From NCBI GenBank assembly GCA_016708725.1, contig JADJFE010000008.1:124001-188000 (forward strand): 64,000 nucleotides of DNA, given 5' to 3'. Under the pieces are notes generated by a model. It saw only the letters and a list, made by a program, of their open reading frames with translations. It ran no database searches and was not told where the DNA came from. Position numbers and translations under genes: made by a program. Of this stretch, positions 32,555-40,598 are shown in pieces. The stretch is from Candidatus Aalborgicola bjergmarkensis. GTDB lineage: Bacteria > Pseudomonadota > Gammaproteobacteria > Burkholderiales > Burkholderiaceae_C. Positions within the stretch are counted from its first letter, which is position 1. Every line of letters begins with the position of its first letter.

Positions 32555-33304
32555 CACCGCAACCTCGGCAATCGCGTTGGCCATGTATTCGATTTTGTGC
32601 TGCATGTCCGCCTCGGTATCCGCATAGAGCCGGGCGATGCTCTGAAATACATCCTGTTTCTCGATGAACGCATCGACGACATCCGGATCGAAGTGTTTCC
32701 CGCGCTCACTCAGAATGATCTCCACCGCCTTGCCATGCGACACGCCATCCTTGTAAACCTTGCTGCTGATAAGCGCGTCATACACATCCGCAAGGGCAAG
32801 GATGCGCGCCGATACCGGAATTGCCGTGCCAGCAAGTCCTTGCGGATAACCGCTGCCATCCCATTTTTCCTGGTGGGACAACACCAACTCCTTGGCAATG
32901 GTCAGCAGCGGAGAAGAATGCCCCAGCATGATCTCGGCGCGTTCGATGGCCGCATGTCCAATGGTGGTGTGCGAACGCATGATGACCAACTCCTCCGGGC
33001 TGAGTCGCCCCGGTTTGAGCAGAATGCGATCAGGAATGCCCACCGATCCCATGTCGTATAAAGGCACGCTGCTGTGCAATGTTTCGACGTACGCCGGGGT
33101 CAGATACTCCGCATAGATTGCTTTGCTCCGTAGCTCCTCCGTCAACGCCAGCACATAGTGCTGCACACGCAAGATGTGACTCTCCGAGTCGGCCTCGCGC
33201 TGTTCGGCAAGGGTGGCTAAGGCAAACACCAGAACCTTTTGTGCATGTTGAATCTGGGATGCGTCACTGCCGGCAAATGTGGACGGTGGATCAATGGCTT
33301 GCAT
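32549..33304 (-). CDS. HD-GYP-like domain protein with altered HD pair
   Basis: This 251-aa protein has the HD-GYP fold that normally degrades cyclic-di-GMP. Many motifs are intact: GIPDRILLKPGRLSPEE, MRSHTTIGHAAIE, SHQEKWDGSGYPQGLAG, and LALADVYDALIS. But the HD pair that should read HDIGK is YDMGS (in VPLYDMGSVGIPD), so one metal-ligand His and the conserved Lys are gone. It may bind cyclic-di-GMP without cutting it, or cut with altered metal use. No receiver domain is present. It lies 2 bp after a membrane-linked methyltransferase gene. Confidence 0.85.
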   Translation of the reverse strand: MQAIDPPSTFAGSDASQIQHAQKVLVFALATLAEQREADSESHILRVQHYVLALTEELRSKAIYAEYLTPAYVETLHSSVPLYDMGSVGIPDRILLKPGRLSPEELVIMRSHTTIGHAAIERAEIMLGHSSPLLTIAKELVLSHQEKWDGSGYPQGLAGTAIPVSARILALADVYDALISSKVYKDGVSHGKAVEIILSERGKHFDPDVVDAFIEKQDVFQSIARLYADTEADMQHKIEYMANAIAEVAVL

Positions 33305-33306
33305 GG

Positions 33307-34095
33307 TTAATCTCCTTGGAATGCAATCGGGGGTATCGAGGGTGCCAGGGGCATAAGGGGCGCCTGGTACAACCATACCATTTTGCCATCCGCTGCCTTG
33401 AAATGGGCATAAACCTGCAAACTTGTGGCTTCAAATTCCAGACTTACCAGCCAGGCACCGGGACGCAATTCGGCACGCGCTTTGTCAGCAGCACGTTGCA
33501 TGCTCTCTGGCCTCTGAAACAGGTAGACCAAAGCATAGCCGGACCAATCTGCCTTCCAGATATCTTCGTGCCGTATATGCGCCCAAGGGCAACGTAGTGC
33601 ACACAAGCAGCGCAGCAACCAGCTCCACTCCAGTCCATGCAGACTGGCCTGGGGGTAGGCACGGCGCAAGGCGGCCAAGCCATGCCCCAGGCCGCAGCCG
33701 GCATCCAGCACGCGCGCACCAGCTGGCAACGCCGCGTAATGGGACAGCGTATCCAGAGCATACCGAGGAGTCGGAAACAGCGGCGCATCGCGCCAAGCAT
33801 TGACCGGATACACCAGCAGCAAAACGCCCAGGGGCAACAACCAGACCCAGGTCGTCAATCCCTCAGTCGATTGGGTCAACGCCAGCGACAAAGGGAAACC
33901 CAGCGCAATCAGCACCCGCCGCCACCAGGAGTCGCCCCATAGGCTCAGGAGCACGCCCAGCGCGGCGGCGGCACCCATGGCGACGGTGATCGGGGCGCCC
34001 TGCCCTTGCGCCAATCTGAATACCGCCCACGCCGCCCCCCAACTCAGTATGGCAGGCAATGGCCAACGTTGTAAAAGTAACCGCAAGGATCGCAA
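33307..34095 (-). CDS. membrane-anchored SAM-dependent methyltransferase-like protein
   Basis: This 262-aa protein starts with about 100 residues of hydrophobic helices (WPLPAILSWGAAWAVFRL, AAALGVLLSLWG, TWVWLLPLGVLLLVYPVNAW). A compact class I methyltransferase domain follows, with the SAM motif ARVLDAGCGLGHGLAAL at about residues 125-141. The substrate is unknown. The gene lies between parB and the HD-GYP-like gene with gaps of only 2 bp on either side, so all may be co-transcribed with parAB. The domain seems complete but short. Confidence 0.75.
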   Translation of the reverse strand: MRSLRLLLQRWPLPAILSWGAAWAVFRLAQGQGAPITVAMGAAAALGVLLSLWGDSWWRRVLIALGFPLSLALTQSTEGLTTWVWLLPLGVLLLVYPVNAWRDAPLFPTPRYALDTLSHYAALPAGARVLDAGCGLGHGLAALRRAYPQASLHGLEWSWLLRCLCALRCPWAHIRHEDIWKADWSGYALVYLFQRPESMQRAADKARAELRPGAWLVSLEFEATSLQVYAHFKAADGKMVWLYQAPLMPLAPSIPPIAFQGD

Positions 34096-34097
34096 GA

Positions 34098-35033
34098 TCA
34101 GCGCTCGCCCCCCGGCGCCAGACGTTCAATCAGACCATTGAGTTCATCCATCGACCCAAACTGAATCACCACTTCGCCCATCTCCTCCATACGGCCTTCG
34201 CGTTTCACCCGCTTCTTGACCTGGATTGCAACTTGCGCCATAAGCCGGTCCGACAACTCTTCTTCCACGCGCAAGATGTCACGCGACTTTTCATGTTGTG
34301 GCTTGGCAGTAGGCTCCACTGCAGTGGCACCTAATTTCTTGACAAGGCTTTCCGCCTCACGCACGGACATCTTCTTGGCGACCATTTGCGTAGCTGCAGA
34401 AATCTGGCTAGCCCCCTCCAGGGCCAGCAACGCACGTGCGTGCCCCATATCCAGGTCGCCCGCCATCAACATGGCTTGCACGGCTTCCGTCAAATTAAGC
34501 AAGCGCAAAAGATTGCTGGCCGCACTGCGTGACCGCCCAATGGCTTGTGCCGCCGTTTCGTGGGTCAAACCAAACTCTTTGATAAGCCGTTGCAAGCCCT
34601 GGGCTTCTTCCAGCGGATTGAGATCTTCGCGCTGCATATTCTCAATCAGCGACATGGCTGCAGCAGTCTCATCCGGCACATCGCGCACCAACACCGGCAC
34701 ACTGCTCAAGCCAGCCAGTTTGCCTGCGCGCACACGGCGTTCACCGGCGATGATTTCGTACTTGCCCGCATTGCTTCCCTTGAGCAAATGGCGCACCAGG
34801 ATGGGTTGCATGATGCCTTGCGCCTTGATGCTCTCGGCCAATTCATACAGCGCACCTTCGTCCATGCGGATACGTGGCTGGTATTGACCTGGCACCAACA
34901 CATCCAGCGCCAGGGTGCTGGGCAAGCTGACATTAGGCTCTAAAGCATCGGCAATAACCTTGTTTTCTTGCACCTTGGGGCCCAGTAGTGCCTCCAACCC
35001 CATGCCTAATCCCTTGAGTTTTTTTGTGACCAT
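34098..35033 (-). CDS. parB: chromosome partitioning protein ParB
   Basis: This 311-aa CTP-dependent DNA clamp loads at parS and spreads to organise the origin region. The ParB/Srx domain shows QYQPRIRMDEGALYELAESI, GEYEI-like IIAGERRVRAGKLAGL and the arginine patch; the helix-turn-helix is in FGLTHETAAQAIGRSRSAAS. The C-terminal end is the dimer domain. It lies 27 bp after parA, and four parS-type sites are located upstream in the same cluster. Confidence 0.95.
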   Translation of the reverse strand: MVTKKLKGLGMGLEALLGPKVQENKVIADALEPNVSLPSTLALDVLVPGQYQPRIRMDEGALYELAESIKAQGIMQPILVRHLLKGSNAGKYEIIAGERRVRAGKLAGLSSVPVLVRDVPDETAAAMSLIENMQREDLNPLEEAQGLQRLIKEFGLTHETAAQAIGRSRSAASNLLRLLNLTEAVQAMLMAGDLDMGHARALLALEGASQISAATQMVAKKMSVREAESLVKKLGATAVEPTAKPQHEKSRDILRVEEELSDRLMAQVAIQVKKRVKREGRMEEMGEVVIQFGSMDELNGLIERLAPGGER

Positions 35034-35060
35034 GACAACTTCCTACGCTGGTTAATCTAG

Positions 35061-35846
35061 TTACATGGACTGCACGCGCGCCACCATCTCCTGCGCAAAT
35101 GCCACATAAGCCTGCGCACCCTTGGACGATGGATCGAACACAACACCGGGCAAACCATAACTGGGGGCTTCGGCCAGTCGCACATTGCGCGGAATCACGG
35201 CATCAAACACCTTATCGCCAAAATGCGCCTTGAGCTGGTCACTCACCTGCTGTTGCAAGGTGATGCGCGGATCAAACATGACGCGCAGCAAGCCAATAAT
35301 CTGCAGGTCATTGTTCAAGTTGGCTTTGACCTGCCGGATGGTATTCACTAGGTCGGTCAAACCTTCCAGGGCAAAATATTCGCATTGCATGGGCACGATA
35401 ACGCCGTGGGCACTGCACAAACCATTCAGCGTCAGCATGGATAGACTCGGCGGACAATCAATCAACACAAAATCGTAGTCCGCATCGGCCACCGCCAGCG
35501 CTTGCCGCAGCCGTGTTTCGCGGCGCTCAACATCCACCAACTCAACCTCTGCACCCGCCAGGTCCCGGTTGGCGCCAACCACGTCGTAGCTACAGCCACC
35601 GCTCTTGAGCTTTTCACTTTGCACCCGTATTTCTGCAATCGACGCCGACTCAAGCAACACGTCGTACAGGGTGCGTTGCAAAGTACGCTTATCCACGCCG
35701 GAGCCGGTAGTGGCATTGCCCTGCGGGTCCAGGTCAATCAACAAAACCCGTTGCCCCACCTTGGCCAAACCCGCCGCCAGGTTAACAGCGGTCGTGGTTT
35801 TGCCAACACCACCCTTTTGATTGGCAACACAGAATATTTTGGCCAT
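35061..35846 (-). CDS. parA: chromosome partitioning ATPase ParA
   Basis: This 261-aa Walker-type ATPase binds DNA and moves ParB-parS complexes. The deviant Walker A is KGGVGKTTTAVNLAAGLA near residue 11, the Walker A' region is VLLIDLDPQGNATTGSG, and Walker B is DFVLIDCPPSLSML. It has no N-terminal helix-turn-helix, so it is the chromosomal Soj type and not a plasmid repressor type. A consensus parS site lies 43 bp upstream. Confidence 0.95.
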   Translation of the reverse strand: MAKIFCVANQKGGVGKTTTAVNLAAGLAKVGQRVLLIDLDPQGNATTGSGVDKRTLQRTLYDVLLESASIAEIRVQSEKLKSGGCSYDVVGANRDLAGAEVELVDVERRETRLRQALAVADADYDFVLIDCPPSLSMLTLNGLCSAHGVIVPMQCEYFALEGLTDLVNTIRQVKANLNNDLQIIGLLRVMFDPRITLQQQVSDQLKAHFGDKVFDAVIPRNVRLAEAPSYGLPGVVFDPSSKGAQAYVAFAQEMVARVQSM

Positions 35847-35888
35847 ATCGAATAAAGTAAATTAAAAAGATTAACGCTGGGTGCCATT

Positions 35889-35904
35889 TGTTTCACGTGA
35901 AACA
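35889..35904. other. parS: parS centromere site 1
   Basis: TGTTTCACGTGAAACA is a perfect 16-bp match to the bacterial parS palindrome. It lies in the 85-bp gap between parA and rsmG, where the only other content is the parA ribosome region. ParB should load here. Confidence 0.93.
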
Positions 35905-35931
35905 AATTCAACCAGCACGGCACGATGCCAT

Positions 35932-36633
35932 TTACCCGAGTTTACGTTGATCTGGTGCGCAATCCCGGCGCCTGCGCATCCACACCAGGCAACGCTCGAC
36001 CGACAAATCGGGAATTTGCAATTGTTCCACGTGAAACACTTCCGCAAATTCCGGCAAAGCAGCCACTTCATCCGCTGGATATTTCCCTTTCATGGCCATC
36101 CAGACACCCTGCGCCGACAGTGCGGACTCCGACCACCGGCAAAAATCCGGCAACGCGGCAAAGGCACGCGAAGTGATTACGTCGTATTGCTCCGCCAAGG
36201 ATTCGACACGCGCATGTATCCCCTGCAAATTAGAGATACGCAAGCTACTGGCCACTTGCTGAATAAATGCCGCCTTCTTGGCCACCGTATCCACGCAATG
36301 CACCATGACACCGGGACAACAGATGGCGATGACAACTCCAGGCAAGCCCGCCCCCGACCCCACATCCAGCAGGCGCAAGGGATGCGTCTGCCGATCCGCC
36401 ACGGTTTGCAAATAATTTTGCAAATAATTTTGCAATGGGCGAATGACCGCCAGGCAATCAAACAGGTGGTGTGTCAGCATCTCCTGTGGGTCGCGCACAG
36501 CAGTCAGGTTATAGACTTTGTTCCATTTTTGCAGCAGCTCCAGATAATCCAGCAAACACTGAATCTGCGCACCATCCAGCATGCAATTCAAGTCAGCCGC
36601 CCCCTGGCGCAGCCTCGGTGCCAAAGCGTGCAT
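35932..36633 (-). CDS. rsmG: 16S rRNA (guanine-527-N7)-methyltransferase
   Basis: This 233-aa enzyme methylates G527 of 16S rRNA using SAM. The SAM motif LLDVGSGAGLPGVVIAICCP, the linking motif VVDTVAKKA-like VHCVDTVAKKAAFI, and DVITSRAFAAL are clear. It overlaps the mnmG stop by one base (TAATG), the usual gidAB arrangement. A 12-bp tandem duplication adds a repeated QNYL in the N-terminal part, and a parS-like site lies inside the gene near its 3' end. Confidence 0.94.
   Translation of the reverse strand: MHALAPRLRQGAADLNCMLDGAQIQCLLDYLELLQKWNKVYNLTAVRDPQEMLTHHLFDCLAVIRPLQNYLQNYLQTVADRQTHPLRLLDVGSGAGLPGVVIAICCPGVMVHCVDTVAKKAAFIQQVASSLRISNLQGIHARVESLAEQYDVITSRAFAALPDFCRWSESALSAQGVWMAMKGKYPADEVAALPEFAEVFHVEQLQIPDLSVERCLVWMRRRRDCAPDQRKLG
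36023..36038. other. parS: parS-like site 2, within rsmG
   Basis: TGTTCCACGTGAAACA differs from the parS consensus at one position. It lies in the coding sequence of rsmG, read on the minus strand as part of FHVEQ. It is probably still bound by ParB. Confidence 0.8.
36408..36431 (-). repeat. 12-bp tandem duplication inside rsmG
   Basis: GCAAATAATTTT occurs twice in tandem, with a partial third unit. It keeps the frame and yields LQNYLQNYLQ in RsmG. It looks like replication slippage. Confidence 0.85.
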
Positions 36634-38636
36634 TAACTATCCTCCTGTGCAGTCTCATGCCCAAAGCCGTGAAACCGCCCGCGCTTCAAATGAATCAGCA
36701 ATAACGAAATGGCGGCTGGCGTAATGCCCGAAATGCGCGACGCCTGGCCCAGCGTCTCCGGTCGTTGCTGGTTGAGGCGCTGCCTGGCTTCGATGCTCAT
36801 GGCCGAGACCTGCATGTAATCCAGGTCTGGTGGCAGGCGCAGGTTTTCGTAATGCGCCATGCGCAACACTTCATCCTTCTGGCGTTCGATATACCCAGAA
36901 TACTTGGCAGCAATCTCCACCTGCTCCACCACTGCGGAAACAAATGCATCATTCGGGCAAGTTGTTTCACGTGAAACATCCAGAGGCAAAGGCAGTTCGG
37001 GGTTGGCATAACGGCCACCGTCGAGCGACATCAACCCGGCATACGACACATCGGGGCGGCGCAACAGCTCACTCAAACGGTATTCATGCTCCAACGTCCG
37101 CCCCAATACCCGCTCGGCCTCAGCCGCTGCCAGATTCCTGGGACTGACCCAGATCGTGCGCAAACGCTCTGTTTCACGTGAAACAATATCGCGCTTGCGG
37201 CAAAATTTCTCCCAATGCACGTCGTCTATCAAACCCAACTTACGCCCAACTTCCGTCAGACGCGCATCGGCATTGTCCTCCCGCAACTGCAGGCGAAACT
37301 CGGCCCGGCTGGTGAACATGCGATAAGGCTCGGTCACACCCTTGGTAATCAGGTCATCCACCAGCACCCCCAGATACGCCTGATCGCGCCCTGGCACCCA
37401 ACGGTCGAACGTGGCAGCCGCCGGAGCGCCCGCCTGCAATGCCGCATTGACACCCGCAAACAGACCCTGCGCCGCAGCCTCCTCATACCCCGTGGTGCCG
37501 TTGATTTGTCCGGCAAAGAATAAACCAGTGATCTGGCGTGTCTCAAAAGTGCTCTTGAGCGCACGCGGATCAAAATAGTCGTACTCGATAGCGTAACCAG
37601 GGCGCAGGATATGCGCGTTTTCCAATCCCGCCATGGAGCGCACCAGCGCGTATTGAATATCGAAAGGCAAGCTGGTACTGATACCGTTCGGGTAGTACTC
37701 GTGGGTAGTCAGACCCTCTGGTTCCAGAAAAATCTGGTGGCTGTCCTTGTCGGCAAAGCGATTGATCTTGTCCTCGACACTGGGGCAGTAGCGCGGCCCG
37801 ACCCCTTCGATTTTTCCCGTGAACATCGGACTGCGGTCAAAACCGGAGCGGATGATGGCATGGGTATGCGCGTTGGTATGCGTAATCCAGCAGGAAACCT
37901 GTTTCGGGTGCATGGCCGCACTGCCACGGTAGCTAAACACGGGTATGGTCGGGCTCATACCCCCCGGCATGCCGTCGCCCGGTTGCTCCTGGCAGCGGCT
38001 GAAATCAATGCTGCGACCATCAATGCGCGGCGGCGTGCCGGTCTTCAAACGCCCCTGGGGGAGTTGCAATTCCTTGAGACGTGCGCTTAGCAACCCTGCC
38101 GGAGGATCCCCTGCCCTGCCTGCTGCGTAGTTGCTCAAACCCACATGAATTTTTCCATCCAGAAAGGTGCCTGCTGTAAGCACCACGGTCTTGGAGTGAA
38201 ACTGCACGCCCACCTGGGTCACGACACCAAGCACCCTATCACCTTGTACGATCAGGTCATCGACCGCCTGCTGAAATAAACACAGATTAGCCTGGTTTTC
38301 CAACGCATAGCGCACAGCCGCCTTGTACAAGATACGGTCCGCCTGCGCGCGCGTTGCACGCACGGCAGGACCCTTGCTGGAGTTCAGGGTGCGGAACTGG
38401 ATGCCTGCTGCATCGGTCGCCAAGGCCATAATGCCACCGAGGGCATCCACTTCCTTGACCAGATGGCCTTTGCCAATTCCCCCAATCGAAGGATTGCAAC
38501 TCATCTGCCCAAGCGTTTCAATGTTATGGGTCAAGAGCAAAGTCTTGCAACCCATACGCGCCGCCGCCAGCGCCGCCTCGCAACCCGCGTGGCCGCCACC
38601 AACCACGATGACGTCAAAATGTTGTGGATAAAGCAT
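36633..38636 (-). CDS. mnmG: tRNA uridine-5-carboxymethylaminomethyl modification enzyme MnmG
   Basis: This 667-aa FAD protein works with MnmE to make the cmnm5U34 modification of tRNA. It starts MLYPQHFDVIVVGGGHAGCE, the FAD site, and has the family motifs CNPSIGGIGKGHLVKEVDAL, GRLKTGTPPRI and NGTTGYEEAAAQGL. Length is near normal. The ATG at 38636 is the standard start. Two consensus parS sites lie in the coding sequence; both are read in the same frame as VSRET, so the protein tolerates the site as a short exposed segment. Confidence 0.95.
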   Translation of the reverse strand: MLYPQHFDVIVVGGGHAGCEAALAAARMGCKTLLLTHNIETLGQMSCNPSIGGIGKGHLVKEVDALGGIMALATDAAGIQFRTLNSSKGPAVRATRAQADRILYKAAVRYALENQANLCLFQQAVDDLIVQGDRVLGVVTQVGVQFHSKTVVLTAGTFLDGKIHVGLSNYAAGRAGDPPAGLLSARLKELQLPQGRLKTGTPPRIDGRSIDFSRCQEQPGDGMPGGMSPTIPVFSYRGSAAMHPKQVSCWITHTNAHTHAIIRSGFDRSPMFTGKIEGVGPRYCPSVEDKINRFADKDSHQIFLEPEGLTTHEYYPNGISTSLPFDIQYALVRSMAGLENAHILRPGYAIEYDYFDPRALKSTFETRQITGLFFAGQINGTTGYEEAAAQGLFAGVNAALQAGAPAAATFDRWVPGRDQAYLGVLVDDLITKGVTEPYRMFTSRAEFRLQLREDNADARLTEVGRKLGLIDDVHWEKFCRKRDIVSRETERLRTIWVSPRNLAAAEAERVLGRTLEHEYRLSELLRRPDVSYAGLMSLDGGRYANPELPLPLDVSRETTCPNDAFVSAVVEQVEIAAKYSGYIERQKDEVLRMAHYENLRLPPDLDYMQVSAMSIEARQRLNQQRPETLGQASRISGITPAAISLLLIHLKRGRFHGFGHETAQEDS
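36963..36978. other. parS: parS centromere site 3, within mnmG
   Basis: TGTTTCACGTGAAACA, a perfect consensus match, inside mnmG and read on the minus strand as DVSRETT. Confidence 0.92.
37170..37185. other. parS: parS centromere site 4, within mnmG
   Basis: TGTTTCACGTGAAACA, a perfect consensus match, 207 bp from site 3 and in the same coding phase (read as IVSRETE). Confidence 0.92.
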
Positions 38637-38677
38637 GCCGTCTGTCTGAAAAAAAGGATGAAGGAATTGACACAAAC

Positions 38678-38932
38678 TCAGCGGTAACGCAGTTTCATGA
38701 CCAGGATCGCTGCCGTCAAGGACAGGGTAATCACATTGGCAATCACAATCGGCCAGGCACCCAGCAAAATGCCATAGACCAGCCAAAGCGACACGCCAAG
38801 AGTAAACACGCTGTACATCCCCAGGGAGATGCCACGTACATCCTTGGTGCGAAAAGTTTGTACCACCTGGGGTATAAAACTGATGGTGGTCAGGAAAGCG
38901 GCACAGTAGCCGATCACGTCCGATAGTTGCAT
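38678..38932 (-). CDS. SemiSWEET-type small membrane transporter
   Basis: This 84-aa protein is a three-helix PQ-loop protein. FLTTISFIPQVVQTFRTKDVRGIS contains the PQ motif (residues about 13-36), followed by two further membrane helices. SemiSWEETs dimerise to form a passive sugar or small-metabolite channel. It lies between mnmG and the PBP4 gene on the same strand. The substrate cannot be told from the sequence. Confidence 0.85.
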   Translation of the reverse strand: MQLSDVIGYCAAFLTTISFIPQVVQTFRTKDVRGISLGMYSVFTLGVSLWLVYGILLGAWPIVIANVITLSLTAAILVMKLRYR

Positions 38933-38953
38933 GGTGGTGTTTTATTCAATGGT

Positions 38954-40432
38954 TCAATGGTTGTTAGTGGCCCATTCGACCAGGGTGTCGATGGCGGGGC
39001 GTGCCGCTTTGGCGTTGGGGTGGTTGACAATGGCTACCAATACGTAACGCCCGCCACTGGCGGCATGCACAAAACCGGCCACGGCAACCACATCGCTCAG
39101 GCTTCCAGTCTTCAAATGTGCGCTGCCTACAGCGCGCGACTGCACACGACGCAAGGTGCCATCCACCCCGGAAATGGGCAAGGAAGCCATCAACTCCGGC
39201 ATCAGGGGTGACGCATACGCCACTTGCAGCAAGCGCACCAAGCCTTGGGCGCTGATACGTTCGATGCGGGATAAGCCCGAACCATTGTCCAGCACCGGCA
39301 GGTCATGCGGACTGATACGCTCTTGCCACCAGCGCTGTACCCGCTTGCGTGCGGAGTCAAAGCTGGCAGGGCCGTCTGGCGTATCGGCAGTACCTCCCTC
39401 GCGCCCCAGGTTCAGGAATACCTGTTGCGCCATGACATTGTTGCTGTACTTGTTGATGTCGCGCACAATTTCAGCCAGGCTGGATGAGCGCACTTCAAAC
39501 AGGGGCTTGCCCGCCAGCACATGCGCTGGTGCCCGCCCGGAACGCACCGTCCCGGTGAGCTTGCCACCCATGCTGCCCCACAAGCCCTGCACCGCGCGGC
39601 TGGCATAACTTGCCGGATCGGCATAGGCGACAGGCCACACCTTTTCACCACAGCTTCCAGGGTAGCCACCCATGAAACGTATTCTGTTTGGATCGCTGAA
39701 GTCCGCTTTGAGCGCCGCGCGGTAATCGTCGCAAGCACCCGCCAGCAAAGGCACCGAAGTTGGCATTTGCACGCCAGCCAGCGGGGGATCAAACTGCACC
39801 CGTACTGCTGCGCCAGCACCACGCTCCGGCGTAAAGGTCATGACCAGCGCCTTGAAATTGACCAGCAAGGCATCCGGGGCGGCGTTGTAGGGTTTGAGCG
39901 GTTCGCCGTCAAACCCGGAGGGGTCCGATATACCGACGTCAAAAGCACTGTTGTCCAGCACCACATCCCCGGCAATGGTGTGAATACCCACCCCCTGCAC
40001 CCGCCGCAAAAGCAGCCACAGACGTTCGAGCACCAGCTTGGGATCGCCCTGTCCCACGATATAGAGATTGCCCTGCAAGGTGCCGTTGCGCACCACACCA
40101 TCGGTAAACACGGGCGTGCTCCAGCTAAACGCCGGTCCCAACACATCCAAAGCCGCAAACGTGGTAACCAGCTTCATGACCGATGCCGGATTCATGGCGA
40201 CAACGGCACGATGGCTTACCAGCGGCGCGCTTTGCCCCTGGGCATCAACCAGCAGCACGGCCAGTGCATCGCGCGGCACCTTGGCACGCGCCAGCGCAGC
40301 ATCCACTTCGGCGGGTAAGTTTTGCGCGCTGCTGTTGCCAGCAACACCCAACAACAAGGCCAGCACAACCAGCAAGGCCAATACACGCCAAACGAAAAAG
40401 AACCGAGGCAGGGGAGCAAATGGGTAACGCAT
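38954..40432 (-). CDS. dacB: D-alanyl-D-alanine carboxypeptidase/endopeptidase (PBP4 type)
   Basis: This 492-aa periplasmic enzyme trims or cuts peptidoglycan cross-links. After a signal peptide (ALLVVLALLLGVAGNSSA) it has the three serine-peptidase motifs: SVMK in MNPASVMKLVTTF, SNN in YSNNVMAQQVF, and KTG in HLKTGSLSDV. The large insert between the first two motifs is typical of class C PBP4. The ATG at 40432 puts the signal peptide at the very N-terminus; a much longer reading frame upstream is ignored. Confidence 0.92.
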   Translation of the reverse strand: MRYPFAPLPRFFFVWRVLALLVVLALLLGVAGNSSAQNLPAEVDAALARAKVPRDALAVLLVDAQGQSAPLVSHRAVVAMNPASVMKLVTTFAALDVLGPAFSWSTPVFTDGVVRNGTLQGNLYIVGQGDPKLVLERLWLLLRRVQGVGIHTIAGDVVLDNSAFDVGISDPSGFDGEPLKPYNAAPDALLVNFKALVMTFTPERGAGAAVRVQFDPPLAGVQMPTSVPLLAGACDDYRAALKADFSDPNRIRFMGGYPGSCGEKVWPVAYADPASYASRAVQGLWGSMGGKLTGTVRSGRAPAHVLAGKPLFEVRSSSLAEIVRDINKYSNNVMAQQVFLNLGREGGTADTPDGPASFDSARKRVQRWWQERISPHDLPVLDNGSGLSRIERISAQGLVRLLQVAYASPLMPELMASLPISGVDGTLRRVQSRAVGSAHLKTGSLSDVVAVAGFVHAASGGRYVLVAIVNHPNAKAARPAIDTLVEWATNNH

Positions 40433-40598
40433 CCGCAGATTATCCCGCCTGCCACAATGAGAGTTTCCCTTCCCCTCCAACCCTGAGCGCAGCGCTACAC
40501 TCTCGACCCCATCGGGAACTGCGCAAATACGGCAAATGCCGCACGCAGCGGCTGGTGCTCTGGGCAAGGGACAAGTTAAGCACAGGAGAACTGAACGA

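Noticed and set aside
35847..38660. Chromosome replication origin next to mnmG-rsmG-parAB
   Set aside because: parS sites show origin proximity, but no AT-rich unwinding region or cluster of DnaA boxes was seen in the short gaps here.
40433..40598. Possible short gene before the second AAA ATPase (reading HRELRKYGKCRTQRL)
   Set aside because: It has no start of its own, no family resemblance, and is best treated as the divergent promoter region.
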